Positions 47,401 to 58,618 of a stretch of 64,000 bases of DNA are shown in pieces. This DNA is from Rhodamnia argentea (lineage: Eukaryota > Streptophyta > Magnoliopsida > Myrtales > Myrtaceae). The position numbers were made by a program, and so were the translations under genes. The stretch lies in the NCBI RefSeq assembly GCF_020921035.1, contig NC_063156.1:29870283-29934282 (forward strand), given 5' to 3'. The first letter of the stretch is position 1. Each line of letters opens with the position of its first letter. The notes under the pieces are model-generated. The model made no database searches and was not told where the DNA came from. It worked only from the letters and a program-made list of their open reading frames with translations.

Positions 47401-48769
47401 CTGACAATAAATTTGAGGATAATTCGGGTACCAATAAAGCTTCAGAGTTATGAGAGAAGAATTCAATTTGTCCAATACCTCTAGTTGGAACCCGCCTACC
47501 ATTAGCAATAGTAATAGGTGGATATGACACACCTGAAGTAATATTGGATAGCAAGTTTGGAGAACTACACATGTGGTCCGTAGCCCCAGAGTCAACAATA
47601 AATTGAGTTTTGGATAAAGCCGAGTAAGCATGAACATTACCGGATGTCATAGCCAAATTTCCAGTTTTAGTGCTTGAAGCGTTTGTTCCATTGCCATGTA
47701 TCTGAAGTAATTGCTGAACTTGTTGAGACAAAGCCTCCAACTTGGATTGAAAATTATTCGGATTGTCTTGGATCGCCACCTTAGCTTCCGCACCCTTGTC
47801 TTTGGAAAGACGCATAGGCGGATGAAGGACCCAACACCTCTCTTTGGAATGGCCATCACGATTGCAATGGTCACAATGAAACCGTGCTGGTTTCTTGAAT
47901 TTTCCTTTGGCAAACCGAGCAGTGGGGTCTCCTTGCTTCATGTTGATAGCACTGTGGGCCGATTGTTCACCGAGCTCTCCCGATGCAATTGGGGCTGAAG
48001 GCATGACACGTCTCCTTGTTTCCTCACTTTGGATTATGGCACAAACTTCATTAAAAGTAGGCAATTGAGGACTCATAAGAATTTGACGTTTGGTGTCCTC
48101 AAATTCGGGTCCGATGCTTGCTAACAACTGAAAGATTTTATCTTGCTCTTCTCGATTGACATAATCCATCGCATTTTGAGTCGCAGGTCTATATTGACGA
48201 AGCTCATCCCATTGCTTCTTCATTTTTCCCAGGTGTTCAATGAAAGATTGTGTTGCGCCTTGCTTAGAACAAGCAAGTCATTGCTGTAGCTCAAAGATCC
48301 GAGATGCATTTACGGCTTGACCGTACATCTCGTATATCGAATCCCACAATGCCTTTGCGGACTCTGAATATGCAAATATCTCGTAGATCTCCGGTTCCAT
48401 GGAATTGAATATCCAAGACATCACACTGTGGTCATTGGCTTGCCATTCCTCAAAAGAGGGATCGGACTCTTGAGGAATTTTTGTTCGACCAGTGATGTGG
48501 CCCAACCGAGATCGCCCACCAAGAGCAATTGTGACGGCTCGGGACCACGGCAAAAAGTTCCTCCCATTCAGCAACAAGGATGTAAGTCGCCGACTGTGTG
48601 CCTCCCGCACAACGGTCTTCGATGACCCCGTCCCCGCAACAGCCTTCTCTTTATCACCCATAACGCAAAGCAGACAAAAAGAGGAATTGTAGATATGACA
48701 GAAGACGAGCAAAGGAAAATCGGTACAGTACTCACGGGAATCGCCGATCCGAAAACCGCTCCGATACCA

Positions 48770-49056
48770 TGTTGAATTTTGGTAAAGCAATCACAAAGAA
48801 GAACACAAGAATTACGAGGTTCGGCGATGTGCCTACGTCCTCGGGCGAAAAAACTCTCTTATTTTGTCATGAGAGATCGGTTGCTATTGTTCTGTAATTT
48901 GTACACAAGGGTTGCTACAACAAAGGAAACAAGCAAACCCGAAAAAATAGGAAAACTACCAAATATACAGATTTGCAACATATTTGCCTACAATATCTCC
49001 TTTCCTTTGAATAGGAAAAACGCAAATCTCACAATATCCCGCAAACATCGCCAATA
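48770..49056 (-). repeat. 5' LTR of the young Copia element
   Basis: 287-bp partner of the LTR at 44152-44438. It is bordered inside by the primer-binding site and outside by ATATG at 49057-49061. Confidence 0.95.
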
Positions 49057-49061
49057 ATATG

Positions 49062-49564
49062 CCATTAGTTTCTTTAAAATCATCAATATCGGATTCACTT
49101 ATATATTTATTATCAGAATTTGCGTCTTCATCAACTATCGCCTCATCTTCGTATAAAAATAAATCTCGACCATAATCAGCCTCCTCCTCTATTCTTGCTT
49201 CTTCAAATTCTTTCATCATCTCCCTTATCACCGACTCTTCCATCATCCGGTATATTTGGTTCTTTATCACTCCAGTCTAATGAACTATCATCATTATGAC
49301 TTTCATTCTGCTATAAAACACACAAAATTCATTATGTAATAACTAAAAATAATATTCAAACATGAAGAGTCAACAATTGAATGAACTCATTATTGCTTTT
49401 GATTCAATCTCTAATTTTCAACGGGAAAAATGATGGTCAACCTGAAAGTTCAATGCCAAACACATCAAAGCGAACAAAGAAATATAAGTAACAAAAGTTC
49501 AGTAGTGTGCTCGGTAATTATGAAACTTCATTAAGAATCGTGTCTAATAATTGACAAACCAATT
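49062..49564 (-). other. Acidic open-frame fragment at the Copia insertion site
   Basis: On the minus strand, from about 49270 down to the target duplication, a frame reads EEARIEEEADYGRDLFLYED followed by an Asp/Ser-rich stretch (NSDNKYISESDIDDFKE). The strongly acidic, coiled-coil-like character looks like real protein sequence, perhaps from an older transposon. No family was recognised. The young Copia element inserted into it, and little of the frame continues on the far side. The rest, to 49564, is AT-rich with no feature. Confidence 0.35.
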
Positions 49565-52500
49565 AGTAGCATGTGGACTATATCAAAACTCTTCAGGTTG
49601 AACAATTCTAAGAATTAATTCATGATCGTATCTCAAGGACATATCATCAAACAAGTTATATATGCTCGACAAAAGGAGAGACAACACATTAACAAGCTCA
49701 GATTTTCTACGAATCTTGCGCTAGGGCAGTATCTCACTATACCTTTCTTATTGTGTAACTCCTTTAACAACTCCGAGCAGAATTTTATGCTACTATCAGT
49801 CCGCACATCTTGGTTGTCTTACCAGTTTCTTTACTGATAAAAGCTCTTAACCGCCTGATTTTGATAGCAACACCTTACATGTGCCGAGGCACAAAACCCA
49901 AGTCTTCCTCGAGTAGTAATCTTCAACTTTTATCACAAATTTGGCACTCTTCCTCGAAAGGAATTGCGATAGCCTGTGAAAATTCTAATGAATTAACTCT
50001 GCAATTTTCATAGTTTCTCTAATAGTCGTATTGAATTGCACTTTTAGTCGTTTGTCTAAGATACAATAATTTGCATATGTTCAATTTCTCAGTCACGTAA
50101 TCACATCATATTCATTTCGATTAGAACCTTCGTTCTTTCTCGCTATTGTGCGTTTATTGTGCTCTAAATGCATATGCCACAATTCAAACTCCCAAACATA
50201 TGCATCTGATGTCTCCGCAGTGAAATCCGTCACAATCTCACCTTGAAACTCATACATGCCATTTTACCAAGAAACTTTGAATGACATTCAAAACTCCACA
50301 TTTTGAATATTACCAACACTCTACTGAATCCAAAATACTTAAGGAAATCAAATTCTTCAATTCCGCAACATGCCTCACTTTAGTTAATGTCCTCACAATA
50401 TCAACATTCATTTTGATTCTAATATCGCCAATACCAATAACATCATACTTAGCGTTGATCCCCAAATGTACTTTACCACTATAATGGGGAAAAGAATAGT
50501 ATAAGTGCCAAAAGTTGTGTACGAAGATTACTTTGGTACCAAAAGTTTCATCCGGATTAATTAGGTGTCAATTTTTTTGAAAAATGATCGTTTGAGTGCC
50601 AACTCCGATATGAATTACCGAAAATTTGACGTAGCGTTATTTTACTAATATGTGAAGCCGACGTGACTTGCCGGAGGTCTAGTCAACAATAAAAAAGCTA
50701 AAAATTTAAAAAATAAAATAAAATAAAAAATACAGGCTTAATTACTTTACAAAAATAAAAAAGCTAAAATTTGTAAAAAAATGTTAAAAAATAAAAATAC
50801 AAACTTAATTAGTTTACAAAAATGTAAAAAGCTAAATTTTAAAAAAAATATACATGTCCAATAAAGGTCCTAAAATTTGTCACAAAAGTGGAATTGAATC
50901 CTAAAACTTAAAAAAATTAAAATCAAATCCTAAAATTTGTCAAATTAGTGCAAATGAGTCCTTCTGTTAACTCTGAAAAATGATGATATTTTTTCTAAAT
51001 ATTTTCTCTTTCTTACGTGGTAGTGACGTGGCTAAGACAACGTCGATTTGGTTCAAACTTGATTTGTAATACAAATTTTATTTTAAAAAATAAAATTTTA
51101 CAAAAAAAATTAAAATACAAATTTTATTATAAATTGAAAAAAATAGCTTAACAATTTAACAAAAAAACCTAAAAAAAAATTATGTTAACACAGAATCGGG
51201 CAGTAAAGGCTTGCACAATCCTTGCCCTCACCCAAATCGAGCGAAGGTTACCAATCTCGCTTGCAGCCGGTGGGGGTCGCCGGCCCCTGGTTGGGGCACA
51301 ACAATCCCCACTGGCCATGCCCCACCACCGTCGACCATTGTTGGTGACAGTGGGGCAACAGTAGTAAGGGCTTGTGCAAGCACTCGTCGCCCGGTTCTTA
51401 CCACTTTTGTTTTTAATTTTAAGTTTTTTGTTAAATTTTTAAGCTTATTTTTAATTTTATTTTAAATGAATTTAGCTTTTAGTTATTTTTTAAATTTATA
51501 TTGATTTTTTTTAATTTGTTTTAAAGTGTAGAAGTCCATGTGGAATTTTTTTAAATGTCATTTTACATTAAAAAATTTATTTATTAATGCCACGTGGCAA
51601 CTTTGGCTAGAATATTTCGCTAGAGGTACTTAAGTAATCGTTTTTTCTCCAATGTGGCACTTAAGTGATTCGGTGAAAACTTTTGCCACCAAAGTAATCT
51701 CCGCACACAACTTTTGACACTTATATTGTCCTTCTCCCCACTTTAATGCATTGATAAGTAGCAAATAGATTCATATTGGTGTAATGTGAAAGGAACAACC
51801 ATAATCCACTATACATCCATTAAACAACGAATCATCAAGGACATATAAAACATAATCAACATTATCCACACTACAGTCAGCTACACTTGCGACATTATCT
51901 ACACACCGACATCTAATTCAATTTCTCTTCTAGTTTATCAGCTTAGGGCAATCATTTCTAAGATGGCTCATGTTGCTACAACTCCAACAGAAAACAACAC
52001 CAATACTAAACTAACTACATATGTTCAAATTTGCACTACTTTTGCTAATTCTTTTGAGTACTAGTTCTTTTTCTACTTTCATCTATTAAAGCGGTAGGGT
52101 CAAGCTCACAAGATTCTCTCCTGTATATGTCTTCGCTTAGAGTGAACCCTATTAAACGTTAAGCTTACTGATCCCGGAGGAACTACAAACAGCAATAACG
52201 ATAATATTCCAACTATCAAGTATTGAGGATAAAAAATTCAAGCACATAATTCATCTTTAAAGTCCATCTCAATCGGACTCAATTGCCTAACGACCACATT
52301 GAATTCATTGATATAATTAGCAACCGAGACACATTTGCCTATTTTAAGTGAAAGGACGCCGCATCAAGTAGACCTTGTTGACTGTAGTGGGCTTCTCGTA
52401 CATATCCAACAAAGCCTTCATCAAATCCATAGTGATATTCTCTTTCACGATGTTAAACGCGACATTACAAATCAATATTAATCGAAAAACACCCGATGCT

Positions 52501-52605
52501 TGTCTATACATCAATTCTCAATTAGCTTGCGTTATCGGGGTTGCCTTCTCCTAAGTAGGAGCGAATGCATATTTCTCTGGTACATATAATTCTCAATCTG
52601 CATCT
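49565..52605 (-). mobile_element. Ancient Copia fossil, heavily decayed, split by a later insertion
   Basis: The minus strand holds ordered but worn Copia pieces. Gag lies at about 52.0-52.6 kb (IENYMYQRNMHS, DLMKALLDMYEKPTTVNKVY) with a CCHC knuckle near 51.95 kb (CWSCSNMSHLRNDCP). The protease start is just beyond 51.75 kb. Pre-integrase sequence is at about 50.2-50.48 kb (GIGDIRIKMNVDIVRTLT). Integrase is at about 49.6-49.85 kb (VRTDSSIKFCSELLKELHNK). No LTRs or reverse transcriptase were found. There are many breaks (more than ten), so it is far older than the neighbouring full-length element. The 1.26-kb TIR element lies within it. Confidence 0.8.
50486..51741. mobile_element. Long-TIR DNA element (1256 bp) nested in the Copia fossil
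   Basis: The left end (GGGGAAAAGAATAGTATAAG, then TGCCAAAAGTTGTG and GATTACTTTGGT) is mirrored at the right end (reading in as GGGGAGAAGGACAATATAAG, then TGTCAAAAGTTGTG). This gives TIRs of about 75-100 bases. The flanks ACTATAAT (50478-50485) and ACTTTAAT (51742-51749) form an 8-bp duplication with one mismatch. It splits the protease region of the surrounding fossil, which independently confirms both ends. The interior is very AT-rich with a GC-rich island (about 51180-51400) and no recognisable transposase. It is probably a Mutator-type non-autonomous element. Confidence 0.8.
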
Positions 52606-53346
52606 TTCAAAAATCAAAATCCTTCCCATCAAATCTTTCAACTCTCACTTTTCCTTCTTATGTTGCCATCAATTCGTTTCAACTTAGTCAAGCCTGGCTC
52701 TAATTAGGAAACCTTTTCAAATTGGGGAACTTACCTAAACTAAGAAAGTTTCATTTTTCAAGTTCAAACTCGAGACACATTCTAAAAATAGGAAGAGGGT
52801 GGGAAGGTTTTGAACTTTTACTTCTCTCTGTTTGGCATAGTTATATTTTTGTGCTCAGGATGTGCACGAATGCCCGGAATGGTTTATGTTGGCTGTGTGA
52901 ACTTGCCCAGCTTCACATATTGTTACACGACCCATTGAGTTCATTTGAAGTTGAGAAACAGAAGCGTGCAAGATAATTGGGGATTGGCTGCCACCCATCC
53001 TTGACTAATGAGGTCACATGATCATGATGATCAACGTAGTACTAAAAGAATCATCCGACAATGAATGCGGCCCAGTTGAAAGAGCCCGGCCCAACTTAGC
53101 ATCCCATGAATTTTGACCAGACAGCCGAGCTGGCGGGGGAGTCAAGTACACCACACCTGCTCCACCACCTCCCTACTAGAACTTCTTTTGAATTTTTTGT
53201 TTTTTGGAGTTTTGGTTCGAGAGAGATGGATGACCGACTTCCCAACATCCTCCTCCTCTTCCTTTGATGTTGATCCTGTCTCCTCCTCGGCGATCCTAGC
53301 GAAGAACATCCGAGTAGGGTCTTCTTCTTGTTCTCCTTTACTAATC
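52606..53346. other. Upstream region of the IRX10-like gene
   Basis: Non-coding spacer between the Copia fossil and the xylosyltransferase ATG. GGCCCA-like and CT-rich stretches appear in the last 250 bases, consistent with a promoter and leader. No other gene is seen. Confidence 0.4.
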
Positions 53347-55746
53347 ATGAAGATGTGGGCCTTCTTCTTCGTCGGCCTTCTCTGCACCCATCTCTCGCCG
53401 GTCTCCGCCAGGATCGGAGCTTCAGATTCGAGTAGGACCCAACCGACCGAGCGCATCTCTGGTGCGATTTCTCTTCCGCTTTCTTAGTTTCAATAGCATA
53501 ACTAGTCAGTTGGTCGTTTCCTTGCTGGATCGATCTTGAGGATACTCAATTGAATGTGTGGAAGTGTATGCTGCTCCGGTACACTATTGTTGCTTGTCAT
53601 TGTTTGGGCGAGATGCCCTTTGCTAGAAAACCGGAGCCGGCTTACCTAGATTCGCATTTGCTCAGTATTGCCCAGCTCAGCTCAGCTATGAGCCAGTTCA
53701 AAACCTGTAGATTTATCTCGAGCTTTGAATCTCCGCAACTCAATCAGGAATCACTCTTCTTATTCCGGTGATTTTTTCTTTTTCTTTTAATATAATGCGG
53801 ACTGCTTAGTAATAAATTTGATTTTTCGTGCTTCCACGAACTGGTGCTTAGTCTCAGAATTCAAGTACCCGGTTGACCAAAATCTACATTTACCGTTTAC
53901 GTGTACACAATGAAAACGATTGATATGCCATTTAACTCCAATGGGTCAGTTTTAACTTTGACTTGCATAGACTATTCAGTTGGAAAATGAGGTATTTGTT
54001 CATATGAAATGCTCACTTTCAACAAGCGGTAGAAATTTTTTGCCTCGCCTTGAAGATATCAGTTGATAGTTGCACAAATTCCCATTAAGCTGATGCTGAA
54101 AGCTTACAACCTTTTGTATGCTTTGGTGGAAATGATGCAGGCAGTGCAGGTGATGTTCTGGAAGATGACCCGGTGGGAAGGTTGAAAGTATTCGTTTATG
54201 AACTCCCAAGCAAGTACAACAAGAAAATTCTTCAGAAGGATCCCAGATGCCTGAATCACATGTTTGCTGCTGAAATCTACATGCATCGCTTTCTCTTATC
54301 TAGCGCCGTTCGAACCCTGAATCCTGAAGAAGCTGATTGGTTCTACACTCCTGTTTACACCACGTGTGACCTGACACCGAATGGTCTCCCTCTGCCTTTT
54401 AAGTCTCCCAGGATGATGAGAAGTGCTATACAACTAATCTCCTCAAATTGGCCTTATTGGAATCGGACTGAAGGAGCTGATCACTTCTTTTTAGTACCTC
54501 ATGATTTTGGAGCATGCTTTCATTACCAAGTAAGAGAATCGTCCTTCTGGTTATCCTAGAGAAACTCTTGCACTTGTTTGAAAAAACAAATAAATAAAGA
54601 ATCCTACTCGACAACGTTTCTGCAGGAGGAGAAGGCCATTGAAAGAGGAATTTTGCCCCTGCTCCAACGTGCCACCTTAGTGCAGACTTTTGGTCAAAGA
54701 TATCATGTTTGCTTGAAAGATGGCTCGATCACAATTCCCCCATATGCTCCTCCACAGAAAATGCAAGCCCACCTGATTCCTGAGAAGACTCCTAGATCCA
54801 TTTTTGTGTACTTCCGAGGTCTGTTTTATGACGTTGGAAATGATCCTGAAGGTGGTTATTATGCAAGGTAATGCCCTTTCCATTTGGTAATACTAGGTTG
54901 GACATTGCATCCTACTGCTATTGTATCACTTGGCAAACTATGTCCTTGCTTTTGTGAAGCCTGTGAAATTAAGAGATAAATGCTGACAACCAACTGAAGC
55001 TGTTGAGATATGTAATGCCATCATGTGGAACTGGAACTAATCGGACTAAATTTTATACTGGCTTCTCACTCAAACCCATATATCAGAGTCAAAAACGAGG
55101 AGGGAGAAAGTTAATAGTGTCAACTTTCTAAGATAGTTGTCTACTTGTTATGTTCTAATGCTTCTTTTGTTAACGTGAAGTACATCCTACATTTAGGATG
55201 CTTGAAATCAATGTCTGTACCATCAATTTCAGGGGTGCACGAGCGGCGGTCTGGGAGAACTTTAAGGACAATCCCCTGTTTGACATCTCGACGGAGCACC
55301 CTTCAACTTATTATGAGGATATGCAAAGGGCTGTCTTCTGCTTATGTCCACTTGGGTGGGCTCCTTGGAGTCCAAGATTGGTCGAAGCCGTGATTTTTGG
55401 ATGCATTCCAGTTATTATAGCGGACGACATAGTATTACCCTTTGCTGATGCAATTCCGTGGGAAGAAATTGGGGTGTTTGTTGATGAGAAGGATGTGCCT
55501 AACTTGGATACCATTCTGACCTCAATTCCTCCAGAAGTAATATTGAGAAAGCAGAGGTTGCTTGCAAATCCTTCGATGAAGCAGGCAATGTTATTTCCGC
55601 AACCGGCTCAACCGGGGGATGCTTTCCATCAGGTTCTGAATGGTCTTGCACGCAAGCTACCGCACGGGAGGTCAGTTCACCTGAAGCAAGGGCAAAAGAT
55701 TTTGAATTGGACTGCAGGCCCTGTTGGGGACTTGAAACCGTGGTAG
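53347..55746 (+). CDS. IRX10L: IRX10/IRX10-like beta-1,4-xylan xylosyltransferase (GT47)
   Basis: Golgi glycosyltransferase that extends the beta-1,4-xylose backbone of glucuronoxylan in plant walls, working with IRX9 and IRX14 proteins. Four exons were placed: 53347-53461, 54141-54529, 54626-54867 and 55233-55746. They total 1260 nt (419 aa; Arabidopsis IRX10-L is about 415), in phase. The N-terminal hydrophobic segment MKMWAFFFVGLLCTHLSPVS is a signal peptide/anchor. The exostosin domain covers about residues 50-370: RLKVFVYELPSKYNKKILQK, PRCLNHMFAAEIYMHRFLLS, PRSIFVYFRGLFYDVGNDPE, FCLCPLGWAPWSPRLVEAVI and FGCIPVIIADDIVLPFADAI. The protein ends ILNWTAGPVGDLKPW. Identity to Arabidopsis IRX10-L is very high throughout the remembered sequence. 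Choosing between IRX10 and IRX10-L needs a tree. No defects are seen. Confidence 0.95.
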
Positions 55747-56554
55747 CATCACATAGAGCTCAAACATCAACGAGTTGTCCAGTGCTCTGTGTCTCAACAT
55801 TGTATCGAAATTTCAGAAGATGACATCAAAGTGTAAAAAGTTGTGATTTCGCTAACATGTATCTGGATATGATATTAACTTTACAGTTTCTGATACCTGG
55901 AGTACGTCATCCTTACATTAGTCGATGGTGGCTGAAGTGTATGAGTTGTTGATCTAGGAGTGGGTTTTGTTGATTTGCTGATTCATGGATGCTTGCAGCT
56001 TGCGATCGCTGGAGCCAATTTTCGTTGACCGGATGAAAGTGAAGTTCAAGGGACTATCTCAACCAAAATGTGACTAGTGTGATGTGCAATACTATGGGTT
56101 TGATTTCGATACTCATCTAGTCACGGGAGGGATCCACGCAGTCTGATTGCGTGAATGCTATTACTATTAGTAATTCTGTCGGTCCATCGGGAATACAAAG
56201 GCCTGAATGATAAGTTACACGCATGAAAAGAATGATGAATTCGAAAGTCTCGTGAGGGTATTCCAAGGATATAAAGAACGGAATTGGGTCACCGTTGTTT
56301 TCGTAGAAGATGCGAGGTTATATATACATAACATTTGGGTATGGATTAACCACGTTTCCGAAGCGATCCAACGGACAAGAAGAGATGTAAGGGGCGAAAT
56401 GAAGGAGGCAGGGATAACATGAGATTCACACGTTCTGGGACTCGCCACAGTGCCTTTTATCACCTCCTCCTCCATCCTCATCATCATCATCATCATATCA
56501 TTGCCCTCTCTTTCTCTCTCCCTCTTTGCTTCTCCTCCCACTCCCACCCCCAGA

Positions 56555-56587
<33 letters not shown>

Positions 56588-56590
56588 GAG
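55747..56590. other. Spacer and rubredoxin-like gene leader
   Basis: Contains the IRX10-like 3' UTR, then about 600 bases of non-coding sequence. Short TC and ATC runs near 56461-56520 and a GA microsatellite lie directly before the next ATG. Confidence 0.5.
56554..56590. repeat. (GA)n microsatellite abutting the rubredoxin-like start codon
   Basis: Nearly pure GA repeat with one CAGA interruption that ends directly at the ATG (56591), so it is almost certainly in the mRNA leader. Confidence 0.85.
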
Positions 56591-57879
56591 ATGACGCAGT
56601 GGCTGCCGGTGACGACACCGTTAGCCCCAACAACAGGGATGAAATCGTCCTTCTTTTCCCCGCAGTCCCTCGGGTTTCTGAGCGCCAAGGTGAAGGTGGC
56701 TTCTTCGTCTGCTTCGTCTTCTTGGACCTCCTCCTCCCCAATGCCAAGGCCCTCCATCTCCATCTCCATGCGTCTTGCCTCCAAGCAAGCCTACATCTGT
56801 CGCGATTGCGGGTGCCCCTCTCCCCCCCTCTCTCTCTCTCTCGTCCAGCCATCCCCTTCCCTCTTCAATTATTTGGGTGCTCATTAATTCCCTTGGTAAA
56901 TCATTTGGGTGCAGCTACATTTACAAAGACCGCACTCCCTTCGACAAGTTACCCGACAACTACTTCTGCCCTGGTAATGAAATCTCACTGTAACCCCCCA
57001 ATTGTCAGTATCGTTCTTGCTTCTTCTTATCCCATACAACTTGGAAGCATTACAACTGCAATTCAATTTGTTCCCACATCTCCGAATGTCAAGACCGTTT
57101 TAAAACGCTTTGTCTTGTTTAAATGGAACTTGGTGACCCGTGTCATCTATTCTGGTCGTAAAAAATGTACAACTTTCATGATGTAATCGATGATAGCGCG
57201 GGGGATTGAGTACAGTAGCTCCTGTGTTAGTTGCAAGAACTACAAAATACGGGGATGATACTTCAATCAGTCCCGCGTTAACAATCGACCTCAAAGATAT
57301 CTTCTCCCAAAAAAAAAAAAAAAAAAAAGACGTGAGCTGGTCCAATTTCATTTGACATGAATTTGATAACATGCATGGGTGGGTGGATCCGAGATAAACC
57401 CACGTCTTCCTTCCTTATCATTTCATTTCAAAGAATGAGTAGGAGAAGCGAAGCATCCAAGGAGTGTAGTGTAAGAATGTGTAGTAGTGGTAGTGGAGTG
57501 TATCTATCAATCTTCTTTGTTCCTTTTGAACTTTTCAAATTTGGTCTGCAGTTTGTGGTGCTCCCAAACGGAGATTTAGGGCATACGGGGAGTCTGCCGT
57601 GGCCAAGAATGCTAATGCCCAGGATGTTCGCAAGGCAAGGAAAGCTCAAATCCAGAGGGACGAAGCTATTGGGTAAACACTAAAAACCCCCCTCTCCTCC
57701 CCTCCCGTTTCTCTTTCTTTCCTTCCTTCCTTCCTTTTTTCCTTGTATACCTCCTCATCCTCCTCTCATACTGTCTGTTCTTTCCATCTGGCTCGTGCAG
57801 GCGATTTTTTCCCATTGGTGTGGCAGTTGGAGCTGTTGCCCTCGTTGCTTTATATTTCTATCTCAACAGTTTATTCTAG
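56591..57879 (+). CDS. Chloroplast rubredoxin-like protein with C-terminal membrane anchor
   Basis: Small iron protein of the At5g51010 type, expected in plastid membranes as a one-electron carrier or photosystem assembly helper; the precise role is unknown. Four exons were placed: 56591-56811, 56915-56973, 57552-57672 and 57801-57879. They total 480 nt (159 aa), in phase. A Ser/Thr-rich, acid-poor transit peptide (about 1-60) precedes the rubredoxin fold. Its four iron-ligating cysteines are present: YICRDCG (C70, C73) and FCPVCGAPK (C92, C95), with PDNYF between. A conserved DVRKARKAQIQRDEAIG linker follows. The last 25 residues (FPIGVAVGAVALVALYFYL) form one transmembrane helix. It lies head-to-tail with the IRX10-like gene and converges with CRL. 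Confidence 0.93.
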
Positions 57880-58618
57880 TCTTCTTATCCTCTGCTTTGC
57901 TTCTGTTTCATTTGCGCAAATATTTGTTGAGAAAACATCATCCATTACATATCTTGACAGATTTTCCTTCCCTGTAAGCAAATGTGCTGCAATAAACAGG
58001 ATTTTGTTTCTTATCAAACTGGTTTATATTAGATAGAAAGAATTGATTGTCAAGAGTGAACATTCCAGGGCTAAAGAACGGGATTTTTGTGACGAGTCCC
58101 ACATTATCTGTGTTGGACAATTGGACTGATTCATCATTTCATTCCATGCCACCTTAAAGTTCATTGCTTGAAATTCTGCGCACTTTTAGTGGCTTCACTT
58201 CTATTCTGATAAAAGGCGCTACGTTTATCTTAAGAAACTCAACATTCCTATGAGGTGCGCTGCCGCCATCATTCTGATCTTTGGATCCGCACTGCTCCAT
58301 CAAATAAACCGCTACAACAGATCATTACGCCGGCTTCTGAAGTCTTTATCCTCCAGTTTTTACCAACCCACCAAGAGGTTCTCCTGCCTTGAGCATACTG
58401 CCCAAACTCCTCTGTTCACGCACATTGCTTTGCATAATAACCTTAGCTTCTCTATTCTTAATCCAACCAGGATGCACAGCTGACATATTGAAGAGATTTG
58501 CAATTTTACAGGGCATGTGCCACCAAAAAACTCGCGAGAGGACAGCTAGGAGGCGGCATTTACAATATTTGCCTTTCACCACAATACTATCTCAAGCTAC
58601 CACACATGGACATTTAAC
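57880..58618. other. Convergent 3' spacer
   Basis: 740 bases between the stop codons of the rubredoxin-like gene (plus) and CRL (minus). It must hold both 3' UTRs and polyadenylation signals. No gene is seen. Confidence 0.5.

Larger units (their letters stand above)
44152..49056 (-). mobile_element. Ty1/Copia LTR retrotransposon, young, full-length but broken
   Basis: A 4.9-kb element on the minus strand. Two 287-bp LTRs are flanked by a perfect 5-bp target duplication, ATATG (44147-44151 and 49057-49061). Next to the 5' LTR is TGGTATCGGAGC, matching the initiator-Met tRNA primer site; next to the 3' LTR is a polypurine tract (TTGAGGGGGAG). Parts in Copia order: gag with a CCHC knuckle (about 47.6-48.7 kb), protease (VDSGATDHM, near 47.6 kb), integrase (about 46.3-47.2 kb), reverse transcriptase (LIYVDDLIITG, about 44.95-45.9 kb) and RNase H (about 44.45-44.85 kb). 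The LTRs differ at about seven sites (about 2.4%), suggesting insertion about 1-2 million years ago at usual plant rates. The coding region carries roughly four breaks, so it is not autonomous as sequenced. Confidence 0.95.
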
